64,000 bases of DNA from positions 124,001 to 188,000 of the forward strand of contig CANTFL010001471.1 in assembly GCA_947650285.1 (NCBI GenBank). The letters run 5' to 3'. Position 1 is the stretch's first letter; each line of letters begins with the position of its first letter. The translations under genes were made by a program, and so were the position numbers. This DNA comes from Hyaloperonospora brassicae (lineage: Eukaryota > Oomycota > Peronosporomycetes > Peronosporales > Peronosporaceae). Positions 20,293-30,026 of the stretch are shown piece by piece. The notes beneath the pieces are model-generated. The model worked only from the letters and a program-made list of their open reading frames with translations. It did not search any database and was not told where the DNA came from.

Positions 20293-21774
20293 TCATTTGG
20301 CATAAGGGCAGTCAACGCCATTCATCTCGACGTACACGGACTTCAACTGCGTCCACGACTCAACGCCTGCTAGACCGTTTTCACGACCGACGCCAGACTT
20401 CTTGTAGCCACCCCACGGCGTTTCCACAGGTGCGAGGTTGTAATTGTTGATCCACGTTGTGCCAGCCTGCAGCTCATCAATCATGCGGTGCGCGCGTGTA
20501 ATGTCTTTGGTAAAGACACCCGCCGATAGACCAAAGCTCGTATCATTCGCCCGAGCCAACACCTCCTCCTCGGTATCAAATGGCAAGATACACATGACCA
20601 TGCCAAAAATCTCTTCACGCACAATCGTCATGTCGTCGCTGCAGTCGACGAAGATAGCAGGCGTCAGGAAGAACCCCTCTTTGGTCTGCTCCGACGGCAC
20701 AATGCGTTTACCTCCTCCTTCCAGCAAAGTCGCTCCTTCGGCTACACCCTTTGCAATGTAACTCTGCACAAGTTCCATGTGCTTGGCGTGGATCATGGGC
20801 CCAATGTCCGTCGTTGGGTCCATGGGGTCGCCAATGCGCAGCTTCAGCGTGCGTTCGTGCACGCGGTGCACAAACCGATCAAATATCTGCCGCTGCACGT
20901 ACACGCGCGTGCCATTCGAGCACACTTGTCCAGACGAGTACCAGTTGCCCATCATGGCGCCCGCAACCGCTTCCTCGACGTCTGCATCGGCAAACACAAT
21001 CAACGGCGACTTGCCGCCCAGTTCCATGGTCACTTTCTTCAGCTTCGCGGCCGCGCGCGCGTACACGTGGGCCCCCGTGGCAATCGATCCCGTGAACGAG
21101 ACTTTGGCCACGTCGTCGTGTTGCACCAGTGCTTCGCCCGTCGCGCGCGCGCCCAATACGACATTAAACACGCCGTCCGGGACCCCTGCGGCGCGGTACA
21201 CTTGCGCCAACTTGAGCGCCGACAGCGGCGTCTCTTCCGACGGTTTGAACACCATCGAGTTGCCAAACGCGAGCGCTGGGGCCGACTTCCACGCGGCGCT
21301 TTGCAACGGGTAATTCCACGCGCCAATGCCCACCGTCACGCCCAGTGGCTCGCGCTTCGTGTACGCCCAATTGCCGCGCTCGAGCGTCACGTGTTGGCCG
21401 CCTATCGAGGGACTCACACCGCTATAGTAGTAGAGGCAGTCGCTCGCACTGGCGACGTCCGTCGCACGCGTCTCTGCAATGGCCCGTCCCGTGTCGAGCG
21501 TCTCGAGCGTCGCGAGGCGGTCGGTCTCGGCGGTCAAAAGGTCCGCTGCTTTGCGCAATACTGCGCCTCGTTGCGCAGGACTCAGCCGTTTCCAGTGCTG
21601 CTGCGCCGCCTGCGCCGACGCGACGGCCTCTTGCACTTGGGCAGACGTCGCTGCATACACAGTCGTCTCGGGAGCGCCCGTGGCGGCGTTCAGGAGCGTG
21701 CTACAGGCGCTGGAAGGCGACGTCACGGCGGCTTTGCCATGGATAAATGACTGGACGACACGCTTTGTAGCCAT
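20293..21774 (-). CDS. BADH: Betaine-aldehyde dehydrogenase (BetB-like, ALDH superfamily)
   Basis: 493 residues, single exon, ATG at 21774. It oxidises betaine aldehyde (or a related amino-aldehyde) to glycine betaine with NAD+ (EC 1.2.1.8), an osmoprotectant route from choline. Motifs: GIGAWNYPLQSAAWKSAPALA, FKPSEETPLSALKLA, VSFTGSIATG (cofactor-binding turn), TMELGGKSPL (general-base Glu), YSSGQVCSNGTRV (catalytic Cys), REEIFGMVMCI and WGGYKKSGVGRENG. The sequence is close to bacterial BetB over its full length, with the same YSSGQVCxNGTRV and EMxVGGYKxSGIGRENG blocks. No targeting peptide is evident, so cytosolic location is likely. No choline dehydrogenase lies nearby. It is divergent from the ABC protein gene. 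Confidence 0.93.
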   Translation of the reverse strand: MATKRVVQSFIHGKAAVTSPSSACSTLLNAATGAPETTVYAATSAQVQEAVASAQAAQQHWKRLSPAQRGAVLRKAADLLTAETDRLATLETLDTGRAIAETRATDVASASDCLYYYSGVSPSIGGQHVTLERGNWAYTKREPLGVTVGIGAWNYPLQSAAWKSAPALAFGNSMVFKPSEETPLSALKLAQVYRAAGVPDGVFNVVLGARATGEALVQHDDVAKVSFTGSIATGAHVYARAAAKLKKVTMELGGKSPLIVFADADVEEAVAGAMMGNWYSSGQVCSNGTRVYVQRQIFDRFVHRVHERTLKLRIGDPMDPTTDIGPMIHAKHMELVQSYIAKGVAEGATLLEGGGKRIVPSEQTKEGFFLTPAIFVDCSDDMTIVREEIFGMVMCILPFDTEEEVLARANDTSFGLSAGVFTKDITRAHRMIDELQAGTTWINNYNLAPVETPWGGYKKSGVGRENGLAGVESWTQLKSVYVEMNGVDCPYAK

Positions 21775-22096
21775 GTGGGTCGACGGACTCAGATCGACTT
21801 GTGCGCGGGATCAGAGGCAAATCGACGACGAATCTCGCGAAAGGGAAGGAGAAAATCGCAGCGGTGCAACCTCCGTGCAACCTTCGTGCAACCTTCGTGC
21901 AACCTTCGTGCAACCTTCGTGCAACCGGTCGCGCCCTCGCCACGGCCTTCTCATGTTGATGGCGACGCACGTGGTCACGGTCCGAATGGTGGTCCCGAGC
22001 GCCGCGTTGTGTCGCTTGTCCTGCCGTAGTGGCCACTGCTACCACTTACCCACTCAGCCTATCTCGTCTGCAGCTGTCTTGCGCACCTCCCGGGCC
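21775..22096. promoter_or_regulatory. Shared promoter region between BADH and the ABC protein gene
   Basis: 322 bp between the two start codons if the ABC gene starts at 22097. It includes an 11-bp minisatellite. Alternative in-frame ATGs for the ABC gene at 21953 and 21959 would shorten the region to under 180 bp. Confidence 0.4.
21864..21926. repeat. 11-bp minisatellite (GTGCAACCTTC)n
   Basis: Six adjacent units start at 21864, 21875, 21886, 21897, 21908 and 21919; the first has CTCC for CTTC and the last is partial. It lies in the BADH/ABC divergent promoter. Confidence 0.9.
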
Positions 22097-23740
22097 ATGT
22101 CGCAGCTCCGAACGCGCTCTATGCGCGCTGCTAGCCAGCGAGTAGTGGTTCCAAGTCGTCGGTTACGTGCAGTTTCGAGCCATAGCGCCGTGCTGCGTTA
22201 TTCCAGCCGCGCTAATGCTTCCGAGACGATGATTGCGCTGCCTCCTGACTACGTGATCTACAAGGACGATGTGCATTGCTTTCTAGGCCCAAATGGCAGC
22301 GGCAAGACGCAGTTTCTGACCAAGTTACAGCTCCATGTAAAGACGCAACAAGCGCGAGGAGAGATCGCGCCATCGTGGCGTCTCGCCAATCTCAGTCTTG
22401 ATGCCCATCGCGAGTTTGTGGCGGAGCATGGACGCCGCGTGGTCGCTGACGTGCTGGGCGGTATTGGCTCCCCAAGAGCACGGGATCTTATTGTCCGTCT
22501 CGGTCTTTTTCCAGTGTGGGAGCAGCAAGTGCGCCACTTGTCGACAGGGGAAATGAGGAAACTACTGCTGGCCGTGTCTTTATTGGAGACTCCTCGAGCT
22601 TCCGTGTTGATCCTCGATCAACCGTTTGATGGACTGGATGTCAAGGCCAGGAGACAGCTGCGATGGATGCTTAGAGAATTGACGCGAGGATTTACAAGGC
22701 TCTTGGTCGAGACGACGGGCGCCAAGCACGAGGCATTCGCGTACAAGACGCAGGTGTTGGTAGTTGCCAACCGTCTGGACCAAGTGTTCCCCGAGATCTT
22801 TACGCACACAGTCTTGATGAAGCAGGATGGAGACACACCGTTTGAGATGCTGGCATGGCCGGGAGCGAGAAACGATGACGTACGCAACAACGCAATGATG
22901 AAAAGGCTCGAAGCGTTTTATCGAGATGAGTATGAGAAACGAGCAAAGATGACGGACACGGAACTATTCTCGCTTGTTGAGCAACTGTTTGAATGCAAGA
23001 AGGATGCTGTGTCTGGTCACATGCAGGCCCTTGCGGTGCAGCTGCGTGGCGTTTCGATCTCGTACAGCCGCAAGAAGGTATTGCTGGAAGATGTGAATTT
23101 CGAGCGGCAAGTTCACGAACACTGGGCTTTGCTTGGACCAAACGGCTCGGGCAAAAGTTCGTTGATGCGTGTGCTGATGCAGACGCCAGGGCACGGATTG
23201 ATAGGGGGCAGCGTGATGGTTGTCGGTGAGCAGGTGCATGTTTCTGGCTCACGTTGTTCCAGCACTGAATCTTTTGCGGACTCTAGGCCAACAGTTGAAG
23301 CCATATCGACGGATCAGCACATTCAGCTCCTGCACAAAAGTCTTCAGTCCGGCCAAGAAGAGGCTCAATCTGCACTCAGTCTGATTGAACACAACGCTGC
23401 CAGTCCTGAAGCTGTGGAGCTAGTTGTGCGCATGCTGCTTTTACCCGATGCCGTGAAGACCCGTACTCTGTCTCGACTGTCGCAAGGAGAGCAGAAACTC
23501 GTTTTGATTGCTCGCGCTCTGGTCGCACGACCGCCGTTGCTCATACTGGATGAGGTCACACACGGGCTCGACCCATTCAATCGCGCCCACGTGCTGCGTG
23601 TCATTGACGCTATCGGACAACACGCTGCATGGAAAACGCATCTGGTGCTCATTACACACCACGAAGAGGAGATCACTCCATGCTTTACGAGGGTGTACGA
23701 AATTCACGACAAACAGCTTGTGGAGCGTTCTACTGTCTAG
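22097..23740 (+). CDS. ModF-like twin-ATPase ABC protein, probably mitochondrial
   Basis: 547 residues from ATG at 22097. Residues 1-43 are rich in Arg, Ser and Ala, without acid residues, and end with LRYSS, typical of a mitochondrial presequence; this decided the start over 21953. NBD1: Walker A GPNGSGKTQF (64-73), signature LSTGEMRKLLLA, Walker B LILDQPFDGLD. NBD2: Walker A GPNGSGKSSL, signature LSQGEQKLVLIARAL, Walker B LLILDEVTHGLDP, H-loop LITHHEEE. There are no membrane segments. The arrangement and the FDGLD motif match the ModF/PhrA type of soluble twin ABC proteins, whose exact role is unclear. NBD1 has Gln where the catalytic Glu follows Walker B Asp, so only the NBD2 Walker B is complete. 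Confidence 0.85.
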   Translation: MSQLRTRSMRAASQRVVVPSRRLRAVSSHSAVLRYSSRANASETMIALPPDYVIYKDDVHCFLGPNGSGKTQFLTKLQLHVKTQQARGEIAPSWRLANLSLDAHREFVAEHGRRVVADVLGGIGSPRARDLIVRLGLFPVWEQQVRHLSTGEMRKLLLAVSLLETPRASVLILDQPFDGLDVKARRQLRWMLRELTRGFTRLLVETTGAKHEAFAYKTQVLVVANRLDQVFPEIFTHTVLMKQDGDTPFEMLAWPGARNDDVRNNAMMKRLEAFYRDEYEKRAKMTDTELFSLVEQLFECKKDAVSGHMQALAVQLRGVSISYSRKKVLLEDVNFERQVHEHWALLGPNGSGKSSLMRVLMQTPGHGLIGGSVMVVGEQVHVSGSRCSSTESFADSRPTVEAISTDQHIQLLHKSLQSGQEEAQSALSLIEHNAASPEAVELVVRMLLLPDAVKTRTLSRLSQGEQKLVLIARALVARPPLLILDEVTHGLDPFNRAHVLRVIDAIGQHAAWKTHLVLITHHEEEITPCFTRVYEIHDKQLVERSTV

Positions 23741-24103
23741 ACAAGCGACAAATGTCGATCCGACATTCTACACAGTCGCTCGATCCAGCACTGTTGCGAT
23801 ATAAAGCAGCGCACGACAAAATGTGGGCGATTTGTAGCGACACTTCCGGATTTTTGGGAATTGGTTCACCAAGCTTCCGATTATGAGACGCTCATGGTGC
23901 CATGTTGTGGTCCTCGACTGGCAAATGTTGCTATCTGGAAAAATGGTTGGCAGCCTTTTGCGACTTTATCACTGTTGACGAACTCTTGCAAACAATGGTA
24001 CACATGTATGGTTTGCCACCGAGCGGTGTCGATATTTTTTTGTCGAGTACGTTGTGGCAGAGCAGCGTAAGATGCAAATTTACTTTGGTGCGAGGCGCTA
24101 AAA

Positions 24104-24382
24104 GTGGCAACAATGATGACGGGTAGAGCAGCAGAAGTTTCTGAGATGGCGTCCATCGCGCAATTGTTGAGCGAAGACGCGCGCCAGTGGAAGCGAAAAG
24201 GACGCGATGAAAGTATAGTCGACACGCACGCACACACTTGCGACGAAAATTGTCTGTTTGTTGATGACATTTTTCTTGAGCTGTCACTTCCTACTGCTGT
24301 TTTTGACACTCGTGTTGGGAAAACGTCTCGACTTGTCGTTTGCCAATTGACTTCCCCGATCAAACCAAAACGGAAAAAATGA
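24104..24382 (+). CDS. Doubtful small hypothetical protein
   Basis: 92 codons from an ATG, ending with a basic PIKPKRKK tail like a nuclear localisation signal. The frame just upstream (23902-24126 +, with VDELLQTMVHMYGLPPSG) could be joined to it by a short intron, but I found no convincing splice pair. A minus-strand frame covers the same DNA. I do not recognise a family and either strand, or neither, could be coding. Confidence 0.2.
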   Translation: MATMMTGRAAEVSEMASIAQLLSEDARQWKRKGRDESIVDTHAHTCDENCLFVDDIFLELSLPTAVFDTRVGKTSRLVVCQLTSPIKPKRKK

Positions 24383-26740
24383 TATGGACAATGGGATCCA
24401 TTTACCGAAAGTGTACGACGTGTATATGTTTTTTGTCTTTCGTGGCAGTGCTGGTCGAGTTGGCTGTTGTCGCTGAAAGAAGGGGCGTGATGTGCCTTTA
24501 GTTGACGCAAATGAGCGAAAATTGGTCAAGACGCAGGTGGAGAAGATCGAATTGAGTCATGTGTCGGTGTCCGCTTCCTTGTCCTACTTTAAATGCCGAT
24601 CATCGATGATGCTTTTCTACAAAGACTTTTATGTTCGTGAACCGGTGCTGAACGACGTCTAATGTCCACTCTGCCAGCCGCAGCGTAGTCTGACTTGCCA
24701 CCATTCCCCCGCGTGCCCGCTCTTTTCTACGATGGTGCAGATTCGGCTACGTCCCCAATAATTCCCGCTGACGTCGTCGGACATCGATCTCAGGATTTTA
24801 CCTTTAACTACCAGATGATGTGGCTGGCAAGAGGTCGACGGCCCCTTTCCGTGTGCTACGCGTTTGGCTGTGGCAAATTCACATACATGCGTCATCGCTT
24901 TGTTTGTCCAGCCGAAGATTTATCTCCACGGCGGCCACCACGCAGTGTATTTCCTCGAAAAGCATACATTGTTCAGCGCTATTTGCTGCGCGTAGTGAAG
25001 TAACAGGCTCCTGCAGTATATTGCTGCCGAATGCCTTGTTGCTTCTTGGTGCATCGGTGCCACGCCAGCCAGACTATCCGAGACTGGGTCGGCATGAACC
25101 CATGATTTGGGTGCCGTAAGAGTCGGTGGGAGGTACCGGACGTGGATGCTAGTCTCAAATGTTCGGATCGACCTGAACTTCAAGCAAAGGTTTGCACTGG
25201 CCACTAGTACCTCATGCGCGAAGCTCTCCAGCGACGGCAGTTTGTCAGGTCAACTCAATACGACGAGGACAAGCGAATGTATCGACTACAACAAGAAGGA
25301 CGAGATAGATGCTCTGTATTGCACTGCACTCAGACTACTCTAGCAGACAAAAGCCCGAGTAGACTGTGAGCAATACGATAAGGAGCATTTATACCGAGAT
25401 TTTCTGGATGGGATAGTCGGCGCCGACGAGAAAGCTTCAAGATAGCCTCACAAGCTTCATCAAGGATGCGCACATTCGGTTTGGAGAATCCTTCCGATCG
25501 GAATTCGATGCACGAACGCCTGAGACGTATGGTAAGGTTGCTGCTTCGTGGTGGTTTGCGCTAGCTGTGCCCGATCAAATCCGATCAGTTTTTGTAAGGC
25601 CGGGGGTATAAACCGATGCTTGCTCTGTTGTATCTCTTTCGAATTCATGCAGCCTGTGTACACAAGCACGAGTTAGGAGTGACACGCACGTGCTGAAGAC
25701 ATAGGACCGCGTTCTTCGAACTCGTACCGAAGAATCGACTGTGACTAAATGCTTTGTGACGTATAGTTGTAGCGTCAGGTAAAGCTGGCCATAGTATGTG
25801 CTCGCAGAAGCAGTAGATCACGATCCACTTGACACGAGGATTATTGATCTGCACAACGCTCCACCTATACGTGACCCCATCCTGTCATCTGACTTACTAT
25901 ATGGCGTGTCAGTCGCCCCGTCCGGTCGCTAGACATCCCCGCACACGTGGCACTCTTGCCTCGACAGCATTGCCAGTTCAGCTCTCACTTCGACTTTCGC
26001 TGCATCCAGCACACTACCCGATACACTAATCAGCAATCTTGATCGACCATGAACATCAGCGCTGGCATGTGCATCATCTTTGCACGGTCATCCCCATTTC
26101 GTCCGATGGCGAATGCATCTACTCCCACCCTTGCGCCGTGACAGGAGATGCATTCCTGAACTCCTTGAAGCTTTGTCGAGACAACTACCATGATCCTTCG
26201 GAGGAACTGAGAGCTTGCTGCAATGACTGCTGCAGAGGCCCAACCACGATGTGCCCGAAGCAAAGATGATGACTCGGGGATGTAGCAAAGCTGGAATGGC
26301 GCTGTCTCGTGAGATTTTATGAGTAACTTCCGAGCCATCTGCGATACTGCGCGCGTCTGCTATCCTACCGCCGACTGCACCGATCGCTGGTAACGAAGTC
26401 TTGTGTACGAAGCAGTAGTTACTTGATCCACAATTCTTTTCTCGTCCATTGCGTGTCTGCTGGTTGCCGCGCAGGTAAACATGAACTGCGATCGTATGCA
26501 CACACACTGTAGTAACGCAGATCCGCTACGTACGAATGCACGCGGTTTACATCCACCACGACGTTGCAAAAGGAAGACACAACGTATCTGCCGTCGACAC
26601 TTGAGTGCACGGAAACATCGGGTGTGGCCCCGCTAACGTAAAGCCGTGTCTTCGTCGAGGACGAAGGTACAAGACCTTTACGATGCCTTCACAGTAGATC
26701 TGGCATCAATAACGACACTGTAGCTCTTACGCTCAGCACA

Positions 26741-27040
26741 TTACAATAATGATCGCGTGATAGAATCACGACATCTTGTGACAACGCGCTGACGCAGCAC
26801 TACTCGTGCACCTAAAGACGATTCCGTTTTGTCACGTGCCCAAGCATTCAGAATGACCGCGTGAAATGCCTTCGCATATTTGCTTTCAATTTGCTTTCTG
26901 CTTTCTACTTCTACGCTTTCTACGCACTGTTTCATCCTCAGTGGAAGCATGAGGCATTGCGTTATCGAGCGTGGAATCACGTGGTCGATATAGTCAGGTA
27001 AGGAGAGAGCTGCAACTGAATTCGAAGGGTCGAACCGCAT
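26741..27040 (-). pseudogene. Possible hAT-type transposase relic
   Basis: A 99-codon frame includes MKQCVESVEVESRKQIESKY followed by AKAFHAVILNAWARDKTE. This resembles the stretch before the catalytic core of oomycete hAT-like transposases (V-E-x-x-I ... P-x-x-F-x-x-x-x-D-G-W). The expected Asp of DGW is Asn-Ala here and no further transposase motifs follow, so any such element is dead. The resemblance is weak. Confidence 0.25.
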
Positions 27041-27868
27041 GTGGAAACGGGTTTGTCCCGACGCGACACCATAACTCGCCGACTCGTAACTCGGCGGAGA
27101 TGCTGTGTTTGTACCCTACTGCGGTTTGCCCAAGTGCTATACCTGCCACATCACAGGATACTTACGGCCTATGTCGCGACCGTGGGCAGGTGACACGAGC
27201 TGCAATATGCAGACGTAGGTCTTGTTATTCTCAGTCGAATCCAAGGGGAAAGCAGAGGGCTGTCAGGTTGCTTCGATAGCATGTAGCGTTCTGCGTGCAT
27301 TGGTCACGTGCCTTCCACCATGAGGATTTTGGCAAGCAAGTGCATATGCCATAGAATACAGGTCTTCTACGACGTGATCCTCGTTAGTCGGTGGAAACGG
27401 ACGATGATACAATTGCCCTCTTCGACATCTCCTCGAGGGTGTGTTGCTGCAGCACAGTCAGCCGTCGGACCGTGTTCTTGCCACCTATCGATGGCGTGAA
27501 GGGACCTCGAAAAAGAGGTCCAGCTTGTTAGATGTCACAGTTGCCCTAATTGGCAAAGGTCGGCTGTCTTCACATTGGCAATGTTTGCAGTGTGCGTCTG
27601 CATGGCGGCGCTGGAGCTGACTCGTAAGACTCTGACTCGCCTCTATCTGCGAGACCTTTGCTTGCCTCGATCAGAGAGACTCGAGGACATTGTCGAGCAT
27701 GTTCGCGTCACACTAACTGCGACAGCGCAAGTACGATGAATGACGACACAGATACAGATACGGACTGCTAGGAAGCACAAGACAGGTAATGGACGATAGA
27801 CGCAGTGCAAAGTCAGAAGCTCGTGTTCAAAACGGACGCATGCAACGGGGCGGTGAGGCACTTTGTGC

Positions 27869-30026
27869 TTACGATGTGCCGTAGGACAGTCCGCGACCGT
27901 CACAATCGCTCCCTGAACCAGTAGCAATTGCTTCGCGCAAGCGAGAGTAGTGGCGGTTGCGACGACGTTGGCGGACCCTCAAGACTGCTCCGAGCACCAT
28001 CGCAGACACGGCGCACAAGAAGAAGAGCGGAGACGTCCAGTACGTGTTCTCTTCCAACACAGCATCGACCGAGTTGCTGACCAGCGATTCCTGCTTCACC
28101 ACGTCGCTCCCGAATAGTCCACCATGAGGCACAATGACATCGTCGTGACGAGCACAAGTGGGTGGGCGGCGGCCGCTCGTGCACGTGCATTTCGCTCCTG
28201 GTCCTTCCGGACAAAACCCGTAGCCACCGCAGAATGGCGTAATCGAGCCATCCGTGATGTAAACGCCCGCCGACAGCCAGCACGGGTCAAGCGTTGGCTC
28301 CTCCATCTTTGCTCCACTAGCAGCCGAGAACTTCGATGCATCGCACGTCTTTGCAGCCACCGACTTGCGGGGCTCTGGGAACGCGACAGCGTCGCTATAC
28401 GCGGCGGGGTTCGATAGACATCCTTTGTCATCGCCGTCGGCAGCGCAATTGTATGCTGGCAGTTCGCCAGCACCGACACAAACTTCAGGATCCAGTGTTT
28501 TGTAGAACCCCGCCACGTTCGAGTCCATCCATTGAGCACGCGCTAGAACAGCGTTGACTAGATCAGCCACGGCATCGTCAAACGTCCCCCTTGCATTCGC
28601 ATTGACATTCGCACACTGCAGGTTATCGCTCTTCCACGCGCTGCAGTGCTTCAACTGCCGACGAAGCGGCTCGGCACTTGCTTGGAGAAACAAGTGGATG
28701 GATTCGTCACTCCACGTGGTCGCGCGCAGCTTGGCCCATCGCTGCTGCACAAGCGACGCGAACTTGTAATTGCACACCAGACGCTTCCAGAAGGTATGGC
28801 CAGTGTACAACCAAGTCGTTTGGCGGCCGCCTCGTCCGTACGCCAAGTTGAAATCCCAGACAGGACCAGCATTGATGGGCTGGCTACGGTCCTTAAAAAA
28901 GTACGTGCTGCGACGATACGCGTCCGAGTTCTCGGACAACTCCGAGTGCAGGAAGTAGTCGACGAACGAGCCAATGTCAATGTGCTCTTCGAGTCCATCC
29001 GGGTGCGTCATATTGGCGTACAAGTACTGATACAGCCGAGGCAGCGGTCCCGTCTCGGGCGACACAAAGTAGTCCCGCATCGTTTGGGTAAGCACATTGG
29101 CTTCGGGGTACGTCAAGACGGGTCGAGCGCCCGAGCCAAAGAGCCCCGTGGCATCGTCCAGCACAATGTTCGGCGAGTAGTCGCCGTACCCCAGTGGGTT
29201 GTTCTGCCACGCCCAGCCTCCCGAGAGTTCGTCCGTGGTCTGGCACGCACTATTGAGCGGCGCCAATGCCACGCGGTTGCGCGTGTACGCGATCTTCTCG
29301 AGCGCCAAGTAGATCCCACGGTATCGCGGACTCCAGTCGTCCGCACTCAGGCGGTCCCGTACAAACACAACAGCGTGACGGCTTCGAGGCGAGTAGCGGT
29401 CCGTGCCGCGGAACATCCAGTGCGCCAAGTGGTTCCGCAGCAGACTCGCGTCAATGGTCGGGCCATTGAGCACAAACGTGCGGTCCACAGGGAAGCCCAG
29501 CAACGCGCCGTCTTCGTGCAGGTCCACGGCAATCTGGTGCTTGGTAAAGTGAAGACTCGACTGGCCGCGGTAGTGGGCACTCGCAGCGTAGACCGCTGTC
29601 CGCGCGCCGTCGAGGCAGTTGAGTGTGCCGTTGGCATTGTCAATGACCTCAATCGTGGCTTCCACGGGGTCGCTCATGCAGTCGCGGGCCGGGACGCGCG
29701 GCTGGTTGCACGTCTCGGTCGGGAACTTGGCCGCCGTAGGGCTCACGACGACAATCGGGAGCTCGAAACATGCTGCACGGGGGATACAGTAAGCGATTAT
29801 CGACACACAACAGCGACACGTCACAATGGGCAGTAGGACGACCAGGAGGAGAGGACGATGGGGGGACTTGTGGACAGGTGGGGTTTTGTACCCACTCTGT
29901 ACCCAGTTCGACAACCGAAGCGCCATGTAACGTACTGGCTCGATGCGCGGCCACGTGGGGCACGAAGTTGCGATGCAGGGCGAGGCCCACTATGCTCAGA
30001 AGCTGCAGGAGTGCTGACGGTTTCAT
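27869..30026 (-). CDS. CotH-type protein with signal peptide, EGF-like module and C-terminal membrane anchor
   Basis: Two exons, 30026-29936 and 29772-27869 (intron 163 bp, phase 1), 664 residues. Exon 1 encodes a signal peptide (MKPSALLQLLSIVGLALH ...). The CotH domain (about 50-430) shows HYRGQSSLHFTKHQIAVDL, LRNHLAHWMF, YRGIYLALEKI and INAGPVWDFNLAYG; in CotH kinases the Asp/Asn residues of the last motif bind metal and ATP. About 540-590 is a Cys-rich EGF-like stretch (FCGGYGFCPEGPGAKCTCTS), followed by a single membrane segment SPLFFLCAVSAMVLGAVL with a basic RVRQRRRNRH flank and a short cytoplasmic tail. It is predicted to sit on the cell surface or in the secretory pathway and may phosphorylate secreted proteins. 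Bacterial CotH is a spore-coat kinase; the target here is unknown. Confidence 0.85.

Larger units (their letters stand above)
23741..27868. other. Gene-poor region
   Basis: 4.1 kb without a recognisable intact gene. Overlapping open frames at 23881-24510 (-, 209 codons), 23902-24126 (+) and 24104-24382 (+) have no known motif. A possible hAT-type relic lies at 26741-27040. Composition is less GC-rich than the flanking genes and stops are frequent in all frames, consistent with decayed transposon or unique intergenic DNA. Confidence 0.55.

Noticed and set aside
24104..24382. Possible Eaf7/MRGBP (CT20) relative with the upstream frame (VDELLQTMVHMYGL)
   Set aside because: Only a short helix looks similar; the KPVGxHxHF core of CT20 is absent and no valid intron joins the frames.
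23881..24510. Minus-strand 209-codon frame as a gene
   Set aside because: No ATG-initiated conserved motif, overlaps plus-strand frames of similar quality, composition not like neighbouring genes.
28646..29836. Plus-strand 396-codon frame
   Set aside because: Antisense shadow of the CotH gene; Val/Arg/His-rich composition typical of shadows.
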